A stretch of 64,000 nt of DNA. It comes from Fen-1058 sp964398185 (GTDB taxonomy: Bacteria; Chloroflexota; Anaerolineae; Fen-1058). The notes below the pieces were generated by a model that saw only the letters and a program-made list of their open reading frames with translations, was not told the DNA's origin and searched no databases. Of the stretch, positions 1 through 7,881 are shown piece by piece. Position 1 is the stretch's first letter, and every line of letters begins with the position of its first letter. Location: the NCBI GenBank assembly GCA_964398185.1, contig CAYNML010000013.1:1-64000 (forward strand). The letters run 5' to 3'. Both the position numbers and the translations under genes were made by a program.

Positions 1-5
1 CCCTA

Positions 6-34
6 TTGACAAACACGAAAACCAGCTGTATTAT
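6..34 (+). promoter_or_regulatory. Sigma70-type promoter of the SorC regulator
   Basis: TTGACA at 6-11 and TATTAT at 29-34 are separated by 17 bp, a near-perfect housekeeping promoter. Transcription would begin near 41, directly at the palindromic operator, 75 bp before the regulator start codon at 116. Confidence 0.75.
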
Positions 35-42
35 CTTAATTG

Positions 43-74
43 TGAACAAATGATAATTATTGCACATTTGTTCA
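43..74. promoter_or_regulatory. Perfect palindromic operator upstream of the SorC regulator
   Basis: TGAACAAATG (43-52) and CATTTGTTCA (65-74) form a perfect 10-bp inverted repeat around an AT-rich 12-bp spacer. Half-site centres are 22 bp apart, two helical turns. It covers the predicted transcription start, so binding should repress. Inference: it is the autoregulatory site of the SorC-family protein encoded just downstream. Confidence 0.7.
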
Positions 75-115
75 TTTATCAAGCAGGCACACTGGCCCTT
101 CCGAGCGAGGCGCAC

Positions 116-1075
116 ATGGCACGCAAAGCCCAACCTGTCGATCTGTATCTGCTGAGCAAAGTCAGCAAACTGTATTACGAGCGCGGCCTCAATCAGCAAG
201 AGATTGCGGATAAGCTGCACCTCTCGCGCCCTAAAATCTCTCGCCTGCTGCAGCAGGCGCAGGAGGAAGGTATCGTAAAAATTACCGTGCACACCCCGCC
301 CGGGACATTTGCTGATCTGGAAGAAGCCCTCGAAGCGCGCTTTGGCCTGAAAGAAGCTGTTGTCGTCGAGGTGGTCGATGCCCGATCGCAAGACGCCGTT
401 TCACGGACGCTGGGAATTGCGGCCTCCAATTACTTCAGGCGCAATGTGGAGGACGGCGACATCATCGGCATCGCCTGGGGCAAGACTTTGAATGCGATGG
501 TGAATGCCCTCTCCCCGCTGGAAGTGAACAACACGCATGTGGTGCAGATGATCGGCGGGTTAGGCTATTCTGAAGCGGAAGAACACGCCACCTCGTTGTG
601 CCGCCGCTTAACGCAACTCTTGAACAGCAAACTCACCATGCTGCCCGCGCCCGGCATCGTCGACAATCAGACGGTAAAGCAGGCCCTGCTCTCTGACAGC
701 CACATGCAGAGCGTGTTCCAGTTGTTTAATCAGATCACGGTGGCGTATCTGGGCATCGGTGCGCCCACGCCTGACTCGGTATTGATTCGCAACGGCGCGA
801 TCGTACACAAAGACGATTTAGCTGAATTGACGCGCAATGGCGCGGTCGGCGACATCGTCTTGCGGTTCTTTGACATCAACGGCCGGCCGGTCGTCTCCGA
901 AATGGACTCGCGTGTCATCGGTATTTCCCTGGAGCAGCTGAAGCGCATTCCGCACGTGGTCGGCGTGGCGGGCGGGCCCCAAAAGGAAGACGTGGTGCGC
1001 GGCGTGCTGCGCGGCGGATGGATCAATGCCTTGATCACCGATCAAGTGACAGCCAGGCGCGTGCTGGAGAGTTAA
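116..1075 (+). CDS. SorC/DeoR-type sugar-binding transcriptional regulator
   Basis: A 319-residue repressor-type regulator. The N-terminus carries a helix-turn-helix (YYERGLNQQEIADKLHLSRP, about residues 22-41) and the rest is a SorC-like effector domain that in this family binds phosphorylated sugars. An upstream in-frame ATG at 50 is rejected because it lies inside the operator palindrome and would sit only about 9 nt after the predicted transcript start; ATG 116 has GAGG at 107-110. It heads a same-strand sugar catabolism and transport locus and likely controls both itself and that locus. Family assignment is solid; the effector is unknown. Confidence 0.88.
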   Translation: MARKAQPVDLYLLSKVSKLYYERGLNQQEIADKLHLSRPKISRLLQQAQEEGIVKITVHTPPGTFADLEEALEARFGLKEAVVVEVVDARSQDAVSRTLGIAASNYFRRNVEDGDIIGIAWGKTLNAMVNALSPLEVNNTHVVQMIGGLGYSEAEEHATSLCRRLTQLLNSKLTMLPAPGIVDNQTVKQALLSDSHMQSVFQLFNQITVAYLGIGAPTPDSVLIRNGAIVHKDDLAELTRNGAVGDIVLRFFDINGRPVVSEMDSRVIGISLEQLKRIPHVVGVAGGPQKEDVVRGVLRGGWINALITDQVTARRVLES

Positions 1076-1099
1076 TCCGTTTGCGCTAGAGGATAGATG

Positions 1100-1714
1100 A
1101 TGAGTGCCGCATACGATTCAGTGGAAATCATGGCTGCAGCCCGATCGACGATTCAGCGCGAGAGCGGGGTGGTCGCCACGTTGTCCGATCAGTTGGAAGC
1201 CAGCTTTATTGAGGCCGTTGAGATGATCTTGAACTGTCAGGGGCACGTGCTGGTCGCGGGAGCGGGCACGTCGCACGCGGTGGGGGCGCGCATGGCTCAC
1301 TTGTTGTCGTGCTGCGGCACCCCGGCGTTATTCATTCATCCGGGCGATAGCCAGCACGGCCTGTCGGGGGCCGTGACCGCGCGCGATGTGTTAGTTGCCA
1401 TCTCCAAAGGCGGCGAAACCATCGAAGTCAATCATCTGGCGCGCATCGCGAAAGCGCGCGGCGCGCGGCTGATCGGGTTGACCGAGAATCCCAACTCGAC
1501 TCTGGCCGGTTACTGCGATGTGGTGCTGTGCGTCAAAGCGCCCGCCGACAGCGATCCCTACGGCATGATTGCCACCGGCAGTTCGCTGTTCAATTCGGCG
1601 TTGGGCGATGCGTTGTGCGAGGTGCTGTTGAAAGTGCGCGGCTACACGAAGGATCAATTTGGACAGACTCATCCAGGCGGAGCGGTGGGTCTTCAGCTGG
1701 GAGAGACGAAGTGA
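1100..1714 (+). CDS. SIS-domain phosphosugar isomerase
   Basis: A single sugar-isomerase (SIS) domain protein of 204 residues. Visible features are the phosphate-binding GAGTSHAVGARMAHLL segment near residue 54, SKGGET near residue 102, and the C-terminal THPGGAVG that resembles the SIS part of KdsD/GutQ arabinose-5-phosphate isomerases. It lacks the CBS domains of full-length KdsD. AGAGGA at 1088-1093 favours ATG 1100 over the adjacent ATG 1097. Its stop overlaps the next start (TGATG), showing translational coupling with the dehydrogenase. Likely role: aldose-ketose isomerisation of a phosphorylated sugar in this pathway; substrate unknown. Confidence 0.82.
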   Translation: MSAAYDSVEIMAAARSTIQRESGVVATLSDQLEASFIEAVEMILNCQGHVLVAGAGTSHAVGARMAHLLSCCGTPALFIHPGDSQHGLSGAVTARDVLVAISKGGETIEVNHLARIAKARGARLIGLTENPNSTLAGYCDVVLCVKAPADSDPYGMIATGSSLFNSALGDALCEVLLKVRGYTKDQFGQTHPGGAVGLQLGETK

Positions 1715-2754
1715 TGAAAGCTGCTTACCTGATTGCGCCGCTGCAGTTTGAAGTGCAGTCGATCCCACTGCCGATGCTGCCTGCCGATGGCGTGCTCCTC
1801 AAAGTGGAAGCCTGTGGAGTATGCGGCTCCGATCTACGTCGTTGGAAAGAAGGACCGATCGCCGGCAGTAAGCCGCTGATTGCGGGACACGAGATCGCGG
1901 GTGTGGTCAGCGCCGTGGGCGGGCGCGTGAAGGATTATGGCCCGGGTGAACGTTTAGCTGTGGCGCCTGATGTTCACTGCGGCCAGTGTTTCTACTGTGA
2001 GCGCGGCCTCTACAACCTCTGCGATCAGCTTCAGCTAATTGGCATTACACCCGGCTATGACGGCGGCTTTGCCGAGTACATGCTGCTGACGCACGAGATG
2101 CTGGCCAACGGCATCGTGCATCGTGTGCCAGAGGGGATGCAGTTTCAACACGCCGCACTCGCCGAACCGTGCAGTTCCGTGCTGGCGGCGCACGCTCAAG
2201 CCGAGACCAGCCTGCAAGACACCGTCGTCGTGATGGGCGCCGGACCGATCGGGTGCCTGCATATCGCCGTAGCCCGCGCGCGCGGCGCGCGCGTGATCCT
2301 CTCGGAGCCAAGTCCGGTGAGGCGTGAGCTGGCGCGCGCGTTTCAGCCGGAATTGATCATCGATCCCTCTTCGCAAGATGTTGTGGCTGTCGTCAAGCAA
2401 GCCACCGCCGGGCGCGGCGCCGAGGTAGCCGTGTGCGCGAATCCGGTGGCGGCCACGCAGACGCAGGCGGTTGAGCTGGTGCGCAAGCGCGGCAAAGTGA
2501 TCTTGTTTGGCGGCCTGCCCAAGGCGAACCCCATGACTTCGTTGGACGGCAACCGCATTCATTACGGCGAAATCCGGGTGATGGGGACGTTTTCATATCA
2601 TCCTTCGTTTCATGCGCTGGCGCTGGACAGTCTGCAGCGCGGAGTGCTGCCCGCCGATCAGCTGATCACCCACACGTTTGCGCTCGATCAGATCGACACG
2701 GCTTTTCAAACAGCGGCAGCGGGTGACGCGCTCAAGGTCATGGTCACATTCTAA
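1714..2754 (+). CDS. Zinc-dependent medium-chain alcohol/polyol dehydrogenase
   Basis: A 346-residue MDR-superfamily dehydrogenase like sorbitol or threonine dehydrogenase. Catalytic zinc ligands appear as C37 (CGVCGSD) and H59-E60 (GHE), and the structural zinc site is the four-cysteine lobe C89, C92, C95, C103. The Rossmann motif is VMGAGPIGCLH. The in-frame reading upstream of 1714 runs through the SIS gene and is ignored; ATG 1714 overlaps the previous stop by one base. It would oxidise a sugar alcohol, or reduce a keto sugar, with NAD(P). Family sure; substrate unknown. Confidence 0.88.
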   Translation: MKAAYLIAPLQFEVQSIPLPMLPADGVLLKVEACGVCGSDLRRWKEGPIAGSKPLIAGHEIAGVVSAVGGRVKDYGPGERLAVAPDVHCGQCFYCERGLYNLCDQLQLIGITPGYDGGFAEYMLLTHEMLANGIVHRVPEGMQFQHAALAEPCSSVLAAHAQAETSLQDTVVVMGAGPIGCLHIAVARARGARVILSEPSPVRRELARAFQPELIIDPSSQDVVAVVKQATAGRGAEVAVCANPVAATQTQAVELVRKRGKVILFGGLPKANPMTSLDGNRIHYGEIRVMGTFSYHPSFHALALDSLQRGVLPADQLITHTFALDQIDTAFQTAAAGDALKVMVTF

Positions 2755-2779
2755 TCAGACGAACTTATCGAGGCATACC

Positions 2780-4144
2780 ATGTTAGGACTTCACGAAGAA
2801 CTGGCAGAACGCGAAGCAGCAGGCCACCCGGTGCGCATCGGCCTGATCGGCGCTGGGCAGATGGGTACCGACGTCGTAGCCGAAACGAAAATGATGAAGG
2901 GCGTGGAAGTGGTTGTCACCGCCGACATTGACCTGGAGCGAGCGATCGCGGCGTATGAGATTGGGCAGGTGCCGGGCGAAGTGGTGGTGGCGCAGACGCC
3001 GGAAGAAGCGGACGCGGCGGTGGCCGATGGCAAGCGTGTGGCCACGCGCGATTATCGTGTGGTGACGGACATGCGCCACATCGACGTGATGCTCGACGCG
3101 ACGGGCGTGCCCGACATCGGTGCGCGCGCCGCCCTGCGCGCGGCGCGGCGCGGCCACGATCTCTCGATGATGAACGTCGAAGCGGATATCACCGTGGGGC
3201 CGATCCTGCGCTGGTATGCCGAGCAGCAGGGTGTGATCTACGCGCTGGCCGCAGGCGACGAACCGGCCGCGTGCAAAGAACTGTACGATTTCGCCGATGC
3301 CCTGGGCTTCACGATCGTCGCCGCGGGCAAGGGGAAGAACAACCCGCTCGATCGGCATGCCACGCCCCACGATCCCAAGATCGCCAAAGAGGCGGCGCGG
3401 CGCGGGCTAAGCCCGGAGATGCTGATCGAGTTTATCGACGGCAGCAAGACGATGATCGAAATGGCGGCAGTCTCCAACGCGACTGGCCTCATCCCCGATG
3501 TGCGCGGCATGCACGGCCCCGAGACCGATCGCGATCATTTGAACCAGACGTTCGCGCTGAAAGAGGAAGGCGGCGTGTTGAGCCAGATGGGCGTGGTCGA
3601 CTACGGGATTGGCCGCGTCGCGCCAGGCGTATTCTTGATCGTCCGCACCGATCATCCACGGTTGCGCGAAGCACTGGTGCTGCGCGACATGGGTCACGGC
3701 CCGTATTACACCTTGTTCCGCCCGTTCCATCTGTGCAGCATCGAAGTGCCGCTGACCTGCGCCCTGCTCACGCTTCGCCGCAGATCAAATATGCAGCCGT
3801 TGGAACGCCTGGTATCCGAAGTGTTTGCGGTGGCCAAGCGCGATCTGCACCCCGGCGACGTGCTGGACGGCATCGGCGGCGAGACCTTCTACAGCCTGAT
3901 CGATACCTACGAAAAGGCCCGCGCGGAGCGCCTGCTGCCGATCGGGTTGGCCAAGGGCGCGCGCGTGCTGCAGCCGATCAAGCAGGATACACCCGTGACG
4001 TGCAACGCCGTCGAAATGAAACCGTCCACCGTTTTGGAACTGCGCCGACTGCAGGATGAATGGTTTGCCAAACGCATCGCCGATGCTGAACTGCGGCAGG
4101 CGATCGATGCCCTGGCGAACGAACCCCTTGCAGTGCCGGCTTAG
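2780..4144 (+). CDS. SAF-domain NAD(P)-dependent oxidoreductase (homoserine dehydrogenase-like, COG4091 type)
   Basis: A 454-residue protein with an N-terminal Rossmann fold (GLIGAGQMG, residues 21-29), a homoserine-dehydrogenase-like central region with GKGKNNPLDRHATP, and a C-terminal SAF-like domain (LHPGDVLDGIGGET). Proteins of this architecture are often labelled predicted homoserine dehydrogenase but recur in carbohydrate operons. GAGG at 2770-2773 supports ATG 2780; the upstream extension overlaps the dehydrogenase gene. The context implies oxidation or reduction of a sugar-derived intermediate rather than amino acid synthesis, which is an inference. Confidence 0.82.
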   Translation: MLGLHEELAEREAAGHPVRIGLIGAGQMGTDVVAETKMMKGVEVVVTADIDLERAIAAYEIGQVPGEVVVAQTPEEADAAVADGKRVATRDYRVVTDMRHIDVMLDATGVPDIGARAALRAARRGHDLSMMNVEADITVGPILRWYAEQQGVIYALAAGDEPAACKELYDFADALGFTIVAAGKGKNNPLDRHATPHDPKIAKEAARRGLSPEMLIEFIDGSKTMIEMAAVSNATGLIPDVRGMHGPETDRDHLNQTFALKEEGGVLSQMGVVDYGIGRVAPGVFLIVRTDHPRLREALVLRDMGHGPYYTLFRPFHLCSIEVPLTCALLTLRRRSNMQPLERLVSEVFAVAKRDLHPGDVLDGIGGETFYSLIDTYEKARAERLLPIGLAKGARVLQPIKQDTPVTCNAVEMKPSTVLELRRLQDEWFAKRIADAELRQAIDALANEPLAVPA

Positions 4145-4176
4145 CTGCAGCAACCACATCCCGAAGGAGAGACATC

Positions 4177-5583
4177 ATGGCAAAGGCAACACTGGCGGTC
4201 ATTCTGGGCAATCGCGATTTCTTTCCCGATCGGCTCGTCACCGAAGCGCGTGCTGACGTAATGGAACTGTTCGCCGAAATGGATCTCGAAGCCGTCATCC
4301 TGGACGAAAGCGAAACCAAGTTGGGCTCGGTGGAGACGTGGCAGCATGCCAAGCGCTGTGGCGAGTTGTTCCGCCAGCAGCGTGAGCGCATCGAGGGTGT
4401 GCTGGTCGTGCTGCCCAACTTCGGCGACGAGAAGGGCGTGGCGGATACCATGAAATTGTCGGGGCTGAATGTGCCGATCCTGGTGCAGGCTTATCCCGAC
4501 GATGTGGATCAGTTTACCGTGGAGCGGCGGCGCGATGCGTTCTGCGGGAAGATTTCGGTGTGCAACGATCTGCGTCAGTATGGCTTTGCTTATACCTTGA
4601 CCGATCGGCACACGGTTCCCCTGCTCTCCGCCAGTTTTCGCGCCGATCTCCAGAAATTTGTGAGCGTGTGCAAAGTGGTGAACGGCTTGCGGGGGGCGCG
4701 GCTGGGTGCGATCGGGGCGCGGCCGGGCAACTTCAACACGGTGCGCTTCAGCGAGAAATTGCTGCAGGCTTACGGCCTCAGCGTCACCACGATCGATCTC
4801 TCTGAAATCTTCGGCCTGACGGCGAAACTGGCCGATACCGATGCGCGCGTCGTGGAACAGCTCGACACGATCAAGGCTTACGCCAAACACGACAGCGTGC
4901 CGTCGCCGGCGCTGGTGAAGATGGCGAAGCTGGGCGTGGTGATCGGCGACTGGATGGCCCAGAACGATCTCACGGCGAGCGCGCTGCAATGCTGGACGTC
5001 GATTCAGAAGAACTTCGGCGTGAATGCCTGCACGCTGATGAGCCTGATGAGCGACAAACTGATGCCCAGCGCGTGCGAAGTGGACATCACCGGCGTGGCG
5101 TCGATGTATGCCCTGCAACTGGCGTCGGGCACGCCCAGCGCGCTGGTCGATTGGAACAACAATTACGGCGACGATCCGGACAAGTGCGTGCTGTTCCACT
5201 GCGGCAACTGGGCCAAGAGCCTGATCCCTGACATTGAGATCAAGACGGCCGAGATTTTGGGCACGACCCTGGGCAATGAGAACACGTACGGGGCGGTGGC
5301 CGGGCGGGTGCCGAGCGGTCCGCTGACCTATGCGCGTCTCACCACCGACGACGCGCACGGCGTGATCCGATCGTATGTGGGCGAAGGGCGCTTCATCGAT
5401 GATCCGCTGGAGACGTTTGGCAGCAAGGCCGTGGTGACCGTGCCGCGCCTGCAAAAACTGCTCAAGCACATCTGCAAGAACGGCTTCGAACACCACGCGG
5501 CGATGAATGCCTCGCAGACAGCGGGCGTGCTGGCTGAAGCGTTTGAGACGTACTTTAAGTGGGATGTCTATTATCACGAATAG
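4177..5583 (+). CDS. L-fucose/L-arabinose isomerase-family protein
   Basis: A 468-residue protein whose order of motifs (VLPNFGDEKGVADT; GLRGARLGAIGARPGNFNT; MSLMSDKLMPSACEVD; LFHCGNW) matches the fucose isomerase-like fold, where a divalent metal helps convert aldose to ketose. It is shorter than FucI (about 590 residues) and nearer the shorter uncharacterised members. AAGGAGA precedes ATG 4177. Together with the FGGY kinase downstream it would supply the isomerase-kinase pair of a pentose or deoxysugar route. A long reading frame on the opposite strand is a codon-bias shadow. Confidence 0.78.
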   Translation: MAKATLAVILGNRDFFPDRLVTEARADVMELFAEMDLEAVILDESETKLGSVETWQHAKRCGELFRQQRERIEGVLVVLPNFGDEKGVADTMKLSGLNVPILVQAYPDDVDQFTVERRRDAFCGKISVCNDLRQYGFAYTLTDRHTVPLLSASFRADLQKFVSVCKVVNGLRGARLGAIGARPGNFNTVRFSEKLLQAYGLSVTTIDLSEIFGLTAKLADTDARVVEQLDTIKAYAKHDSVPSPALVKMAKLGVVIGDWMAQNDLTASALQCWTSIQKNFGVNACTLMSLMSDKLMPSACEVDITGVASMYALQLASGTPSALVDWNNNYGDDPDKCVLFHCGNWAKSLIPDIEIKTAEILGTTLGNENTYGAVAGRVPSGPLTYARLTTDDAHGVIRSYVGEGRFIDDPLETFGSKAVVTVPRLQKLLKHICKNGFEHHAAMNASQTAGVLAEAFETYFKWDVYYHE

Positions 5584-5645
5584 CGTTGTACCGGCGGCCT
5601 GCAGGCATCGTCAGATTGAGCAGCGTACCAACGGAGAAGAAGGGA

Positions 5646-5765
5646 ATGTCTCTGAAAGGAGGTGGCCAGGCACGGCGCTCCCGCGACAAATGAAAAGGAA
5701 CAGATCACCGGTAGTCCTGGCAGACGCGATGACCTGTTCCCCGTACGGTGTGGATTGCTCCACAC
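5646..5765 (+). promoter_or_regulatory. Structured leader before the solute-binding protein gene
   Basis: The 232-bp gap before the binding-protein gene holds an inverted repeat GGAACAGATCA (5697-5707) / TGACCTGTTCC (5730-5740), 10 of 11 paired, then a perfect hairpin GTGTGGA-TTGC-TCCACAC (5748-5765). A tiny frame starting at 5646 (15 codons) could be a leader peptide. The separation suggests independent control or processing of the transporter part. Function is inferred only. Confidence 0.35.
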
Positions 5766-5815
5766 ACCTGTATTCTACCAAAAAATCTCTAACATACTGC
5801 AAGGAGGATTTCGCA

Positions 5816-7828
5816 ATGAAGACGCTCTATCGTGTTCTGGGAATACTGATCGTTCTCTCGGTCGTCCTGACGGCTTGCCAGCCGGCCGCGCCAGCTCCCG
5901 CCGCGCAGCAGCCCGCCGCGCAACAACCGGCGGCGCAGCAGCCCGCCGCGAAGAAGAATTTGAAGGTGTGCTTCGCATTTCAGGACTTGGAAACCGAATT
6001 CTGGATGGCGGGCCACAAAGCCATCGTCGAGACGTTGCAAGCTAAAGGCCACGAAGTCATTGAAGTCAACTCGAACGAAGACGCCAACAAGCAGTTGGAG
6101 CAGGTGAAGAACTGCATCGCGCAGGGCGTGGATGCAATCATGGTGATCCCCGTTGACGGCTCGATTGCCCTGAAGTTGATCGCCGAAGCGAACAAGGCTA
6201 ATATTCCAATCGGCATCTTCAACCGCCCGCCGCAGAATGAAGACGGCAACGCGCTGACCGTGGTGGCCAACAACGAGAAGATCGCAGAAGCCACCGTTGA
6301 GTATATGGCGCAGGAGGCGAAGAAGCTGGGCAAGAAGATGACGCCGCTGATCATGGTGGGCGACCTGGGCGACCCGAACGCCGTGGGCCGGCAGAAGGGG
6401 TTCTACAATGTGATCAACAAGTACCCCGATCTGTTCAACAAGCCGATCGAAGTCGCCACCAAGTGGGATGCAGCGGTCGCGCAAGCCGGCCTGCAAGCGG
6501 CGATGACGGCCAATCCTGATGTCGATTTCCTGTTCACCTCCTCGGACTTTCTGTACCCGACGATTCAGGGCGTGCTGGAACCGCTGGGCAAGTGGACCAA
6601 GATCGGTGATCCGAACCACGTGTTGATGGGCGGCCTGGACGGCGACAAGACGGCGTGCCGCTTAATGAATGAGAAGTTCGTCGATGCCACCGGGGTGCAG
6701 GACCTGTATTTTGAGGCGGACACGCTGTTGCAGAATTTGGTGGCCGCCGCCGAGAAAGGCGACAAGCAGCCGGATGCGTGGCTGGACGATCCGGGTTTCG
6801 CCCTGACGCAGGGCAACATGGCCACCAGAGAGATGGACATGTGGGGCTGCAAGTTGTTCCATGAAGCTGGTGGAGCGGCTCCCGCTGCGCAAGAACCCGC
6901 GCCGGCGAAGAAGAATTTGAAGGTGTGCTTCGCGTTCCAGGACTTGGAGACCGAATTCTGGATGGCGGGCCACAAAGCCATCGTCGAGACGTTGAAGGCC
7001 GAGGGGCATGAAGTCATCGAGGTCAATTCGAATGAAGACGCCAACAAGCAGTTGGAGCAGGTGAAGAACTGCATCGCGCAGGGCGTGGATGCAATCATGG
7101 TGATCCCCGTTGACGGCTCGATTGCCCTGAAGTTGATCGCCGAAGCGAACAAGGCTAATATTCCAATCGGCATCTTCAACCGCCCGCCGCAGAATGAAGA
7201 CGGCAACGCGCTGACCGTGGTGGCCAACAACGAGAAGATCGCAGAAGCCACCGTTGAGTATATGGCGCAGGAGGCGAAGAAGCTGGGCAAGAAGATGACG
7301 CCGCTGATCATGGTGGGCGACCTGGGCGACCCGAACGCCGTGGGCCGGCAGAAGGGGTTCTACAATGTGATCAACAAGTACCCCGATCTGTTCAACAAGC
7401 CGATCGAAGTCGCCACCAAGTGGGATGCAGCGGTCGCGCAAGCCGGCCTGCAAGCGGCGATGACGGCCAATCCTGATGTCGATTTCCTGTTCACCTCCTC
7501 GGACTTTCTGTACCCGACGATTCAGGGCGTGCTGGAACCGCTGGGCAAGTGGACCAAGATCGGTGATCCGAACCACGTGTTGATGGGCGGCCTGGACGGC
7601 GACAAGACGGCGTGCCGCTTAATGAATGAGAAGTTCGTCGATGCCACCGGGGTGCAGGACCTGTATTTTGAAGCGGAAACCTTGCTGCAAAATCTGGTGA
7701 AGGCGGCCTCGGCCGGCGAGAAGCAGCCGGATGCGTGGCTGGACGATCCGGGTTTCGCCCTGACGCAAGGCAACATGGCTGAGCGCGAACTCGACATGTG
7801 GGGCTGCAAGTTGTTCCACGGGAAATAA
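5816..7828 (+). CDS. Tandem double-domain sugar ABC solute-binding lipoprotein
   Basis: A 670-residue lipoprotein with lipobox LTAC (Cys21), an Ala/Pro/Gln linker (22-45) and two complete ribose-type periplasmic-binding domains (about 46-345 and 365-670) offset by exactly 319 residues. A short linker GGAAPAAQEPAPAKK joins them and imitates the lipoprotein linker. Usual CUT2 binding proteins have one domain of about 300 residues. AAGGAGG at 5801-5807 gives an excellent start at 5816. It should be membrane-anchored and feed the permease pair downstream. The domain repeat is nearly perfect at DNA level, so recent duplication or assembly duplication must both be considered. Confidence 0.85.
   Translation: MKTLYRVLGILIVLSVVLTACQPAAPAPAAQQPAAQQPAAQQPAAKKNLKVCFAFQDLETEFWMAGHKAIVETLQAKGHEVIEVNSNEDANKQLEQVKNCIAQGVDAIMVIPVDGSIALKLIAEANKANIPIGIFNRPPQNEDGNALTVVANNEKIAEATVEYMAQEAKKLGKKMTPLIMVGDLGDPNAVGRQKGFYNVINKYPDLFNKPIEVATKWDAAVAQAGLQAAMTANPDVDFLFTSSDFLYPTIQGVLEPLGKWTKIGDPNHVLMGGLDGDKTACRLMNEKFVDATGVQDLYFEADTLLQNLVAAAEKGDKQPDAWLDDPGFALTQGNMATREMDMWGCKLFHEAGGAAPAAQEPAPAKKNLKVCFAFQDLETEFWMAGHKAIVETLKAEGHEVIEVNSNEDANKQLEQVKNCIAQGVDAIMVIPVDGSIALKLIAEANKANIPIGIFNRPPQNEDGNALTVVANNEKIAEATVEYMAQEAKKLGKKMTPLIMVGDLGDPNAVGRQKGFYNVINKYPDLFNKPIEVATKWDAAVAQAGLQAAMTANPDVDFLFTSSDFLYPTIQGVLEPLGKWTKIGDPNHVLMGGLDGDKTACRLMNEKFVDATGVQDLYFEAETLLQNLVKAASAGEKQPDAWLDDPGFALTQGNMAERELDMWGCKLFHGK
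6077..6714 (+). repeat. Identical repeat core, copy 1 (inside binding-protein gene)
   Basis: By reading base for base, 6077-6714 equals 7034-7671 with no difference (638 bp, offset 957 bp). Outside this core the two domain copies differ by many synonymous and some non-synonymous changes, so the identity stops sharply. Confidence 0.9.
7034..7671 (+). repeat. Identical repeat core, copy 2 (inside binding-protein gene)
   Basis: Second copy of the 638-bp core at 6077-6714. Flanking parts of the 957-bp unit (6908-7033 and 7672-7817) have diverged from copy 1. Confidence 0.9.
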
Positions 7829-7844
7829 GACGTAGTGAAGTAAT

Positions 7845-7869
7845 GGGAGGCGGAGCACATCCGCCTCCC
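7845..7869 (+). promoter_or_regulatory. Intercistronic hairpin after the binding-protein gene
   Basis: GGGAGGCGGA (7845-7854) and TCCGCCTCCC (7860-7869) form a perfect 10-bp GC-rich stem with a 5-nt loop, 16 bp after the stop codon. No T-run follows, so it is better read as an mRNA-stabilising or attenuating element that lets the binding protein exceed the downstream genes, as known for other binding-protein operons. Confidence 0.6.
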
Positions 7870-7881
7870 GTTGGAGATGGC

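Noticed and set aside
50..115. In-frame ATG at 50 as the start of the SorC regulator
   Set aside because: It lies inside the operator palindrome, about 9 nt after the predicted transcript start and without a ribosome site; ATG 116 begins the recognisable protein.
1100..1714. Full arabinose-5-phosphate isomerase (KdsD)
   Set aside because: The CBS domains are missing and no lipopolysaccharide Kdo genes are nearby; only the SIS domain is shared.
2678..2779. N-terminal extension of the SAF oxidoreductase
   Set aside because: It overlaps the dehydrogenase gene in another frame, and GAGG at 2770-2773 marks ATG 2780.
4141..5577. Long minus-strand frame opposite the fucose isomerase-like gene
   Set aside because: Composition is His/Arg/Gln-rich with no family likeness, typical of a codon-bias shadow of a GC-rich gene.
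6662..7576. Duplicated minus-strand frames opposite the binding-protein gene
   Set aside because: They are identical to each other only because the plus-strand domains are duplicated; no ribosome site or family likeness.
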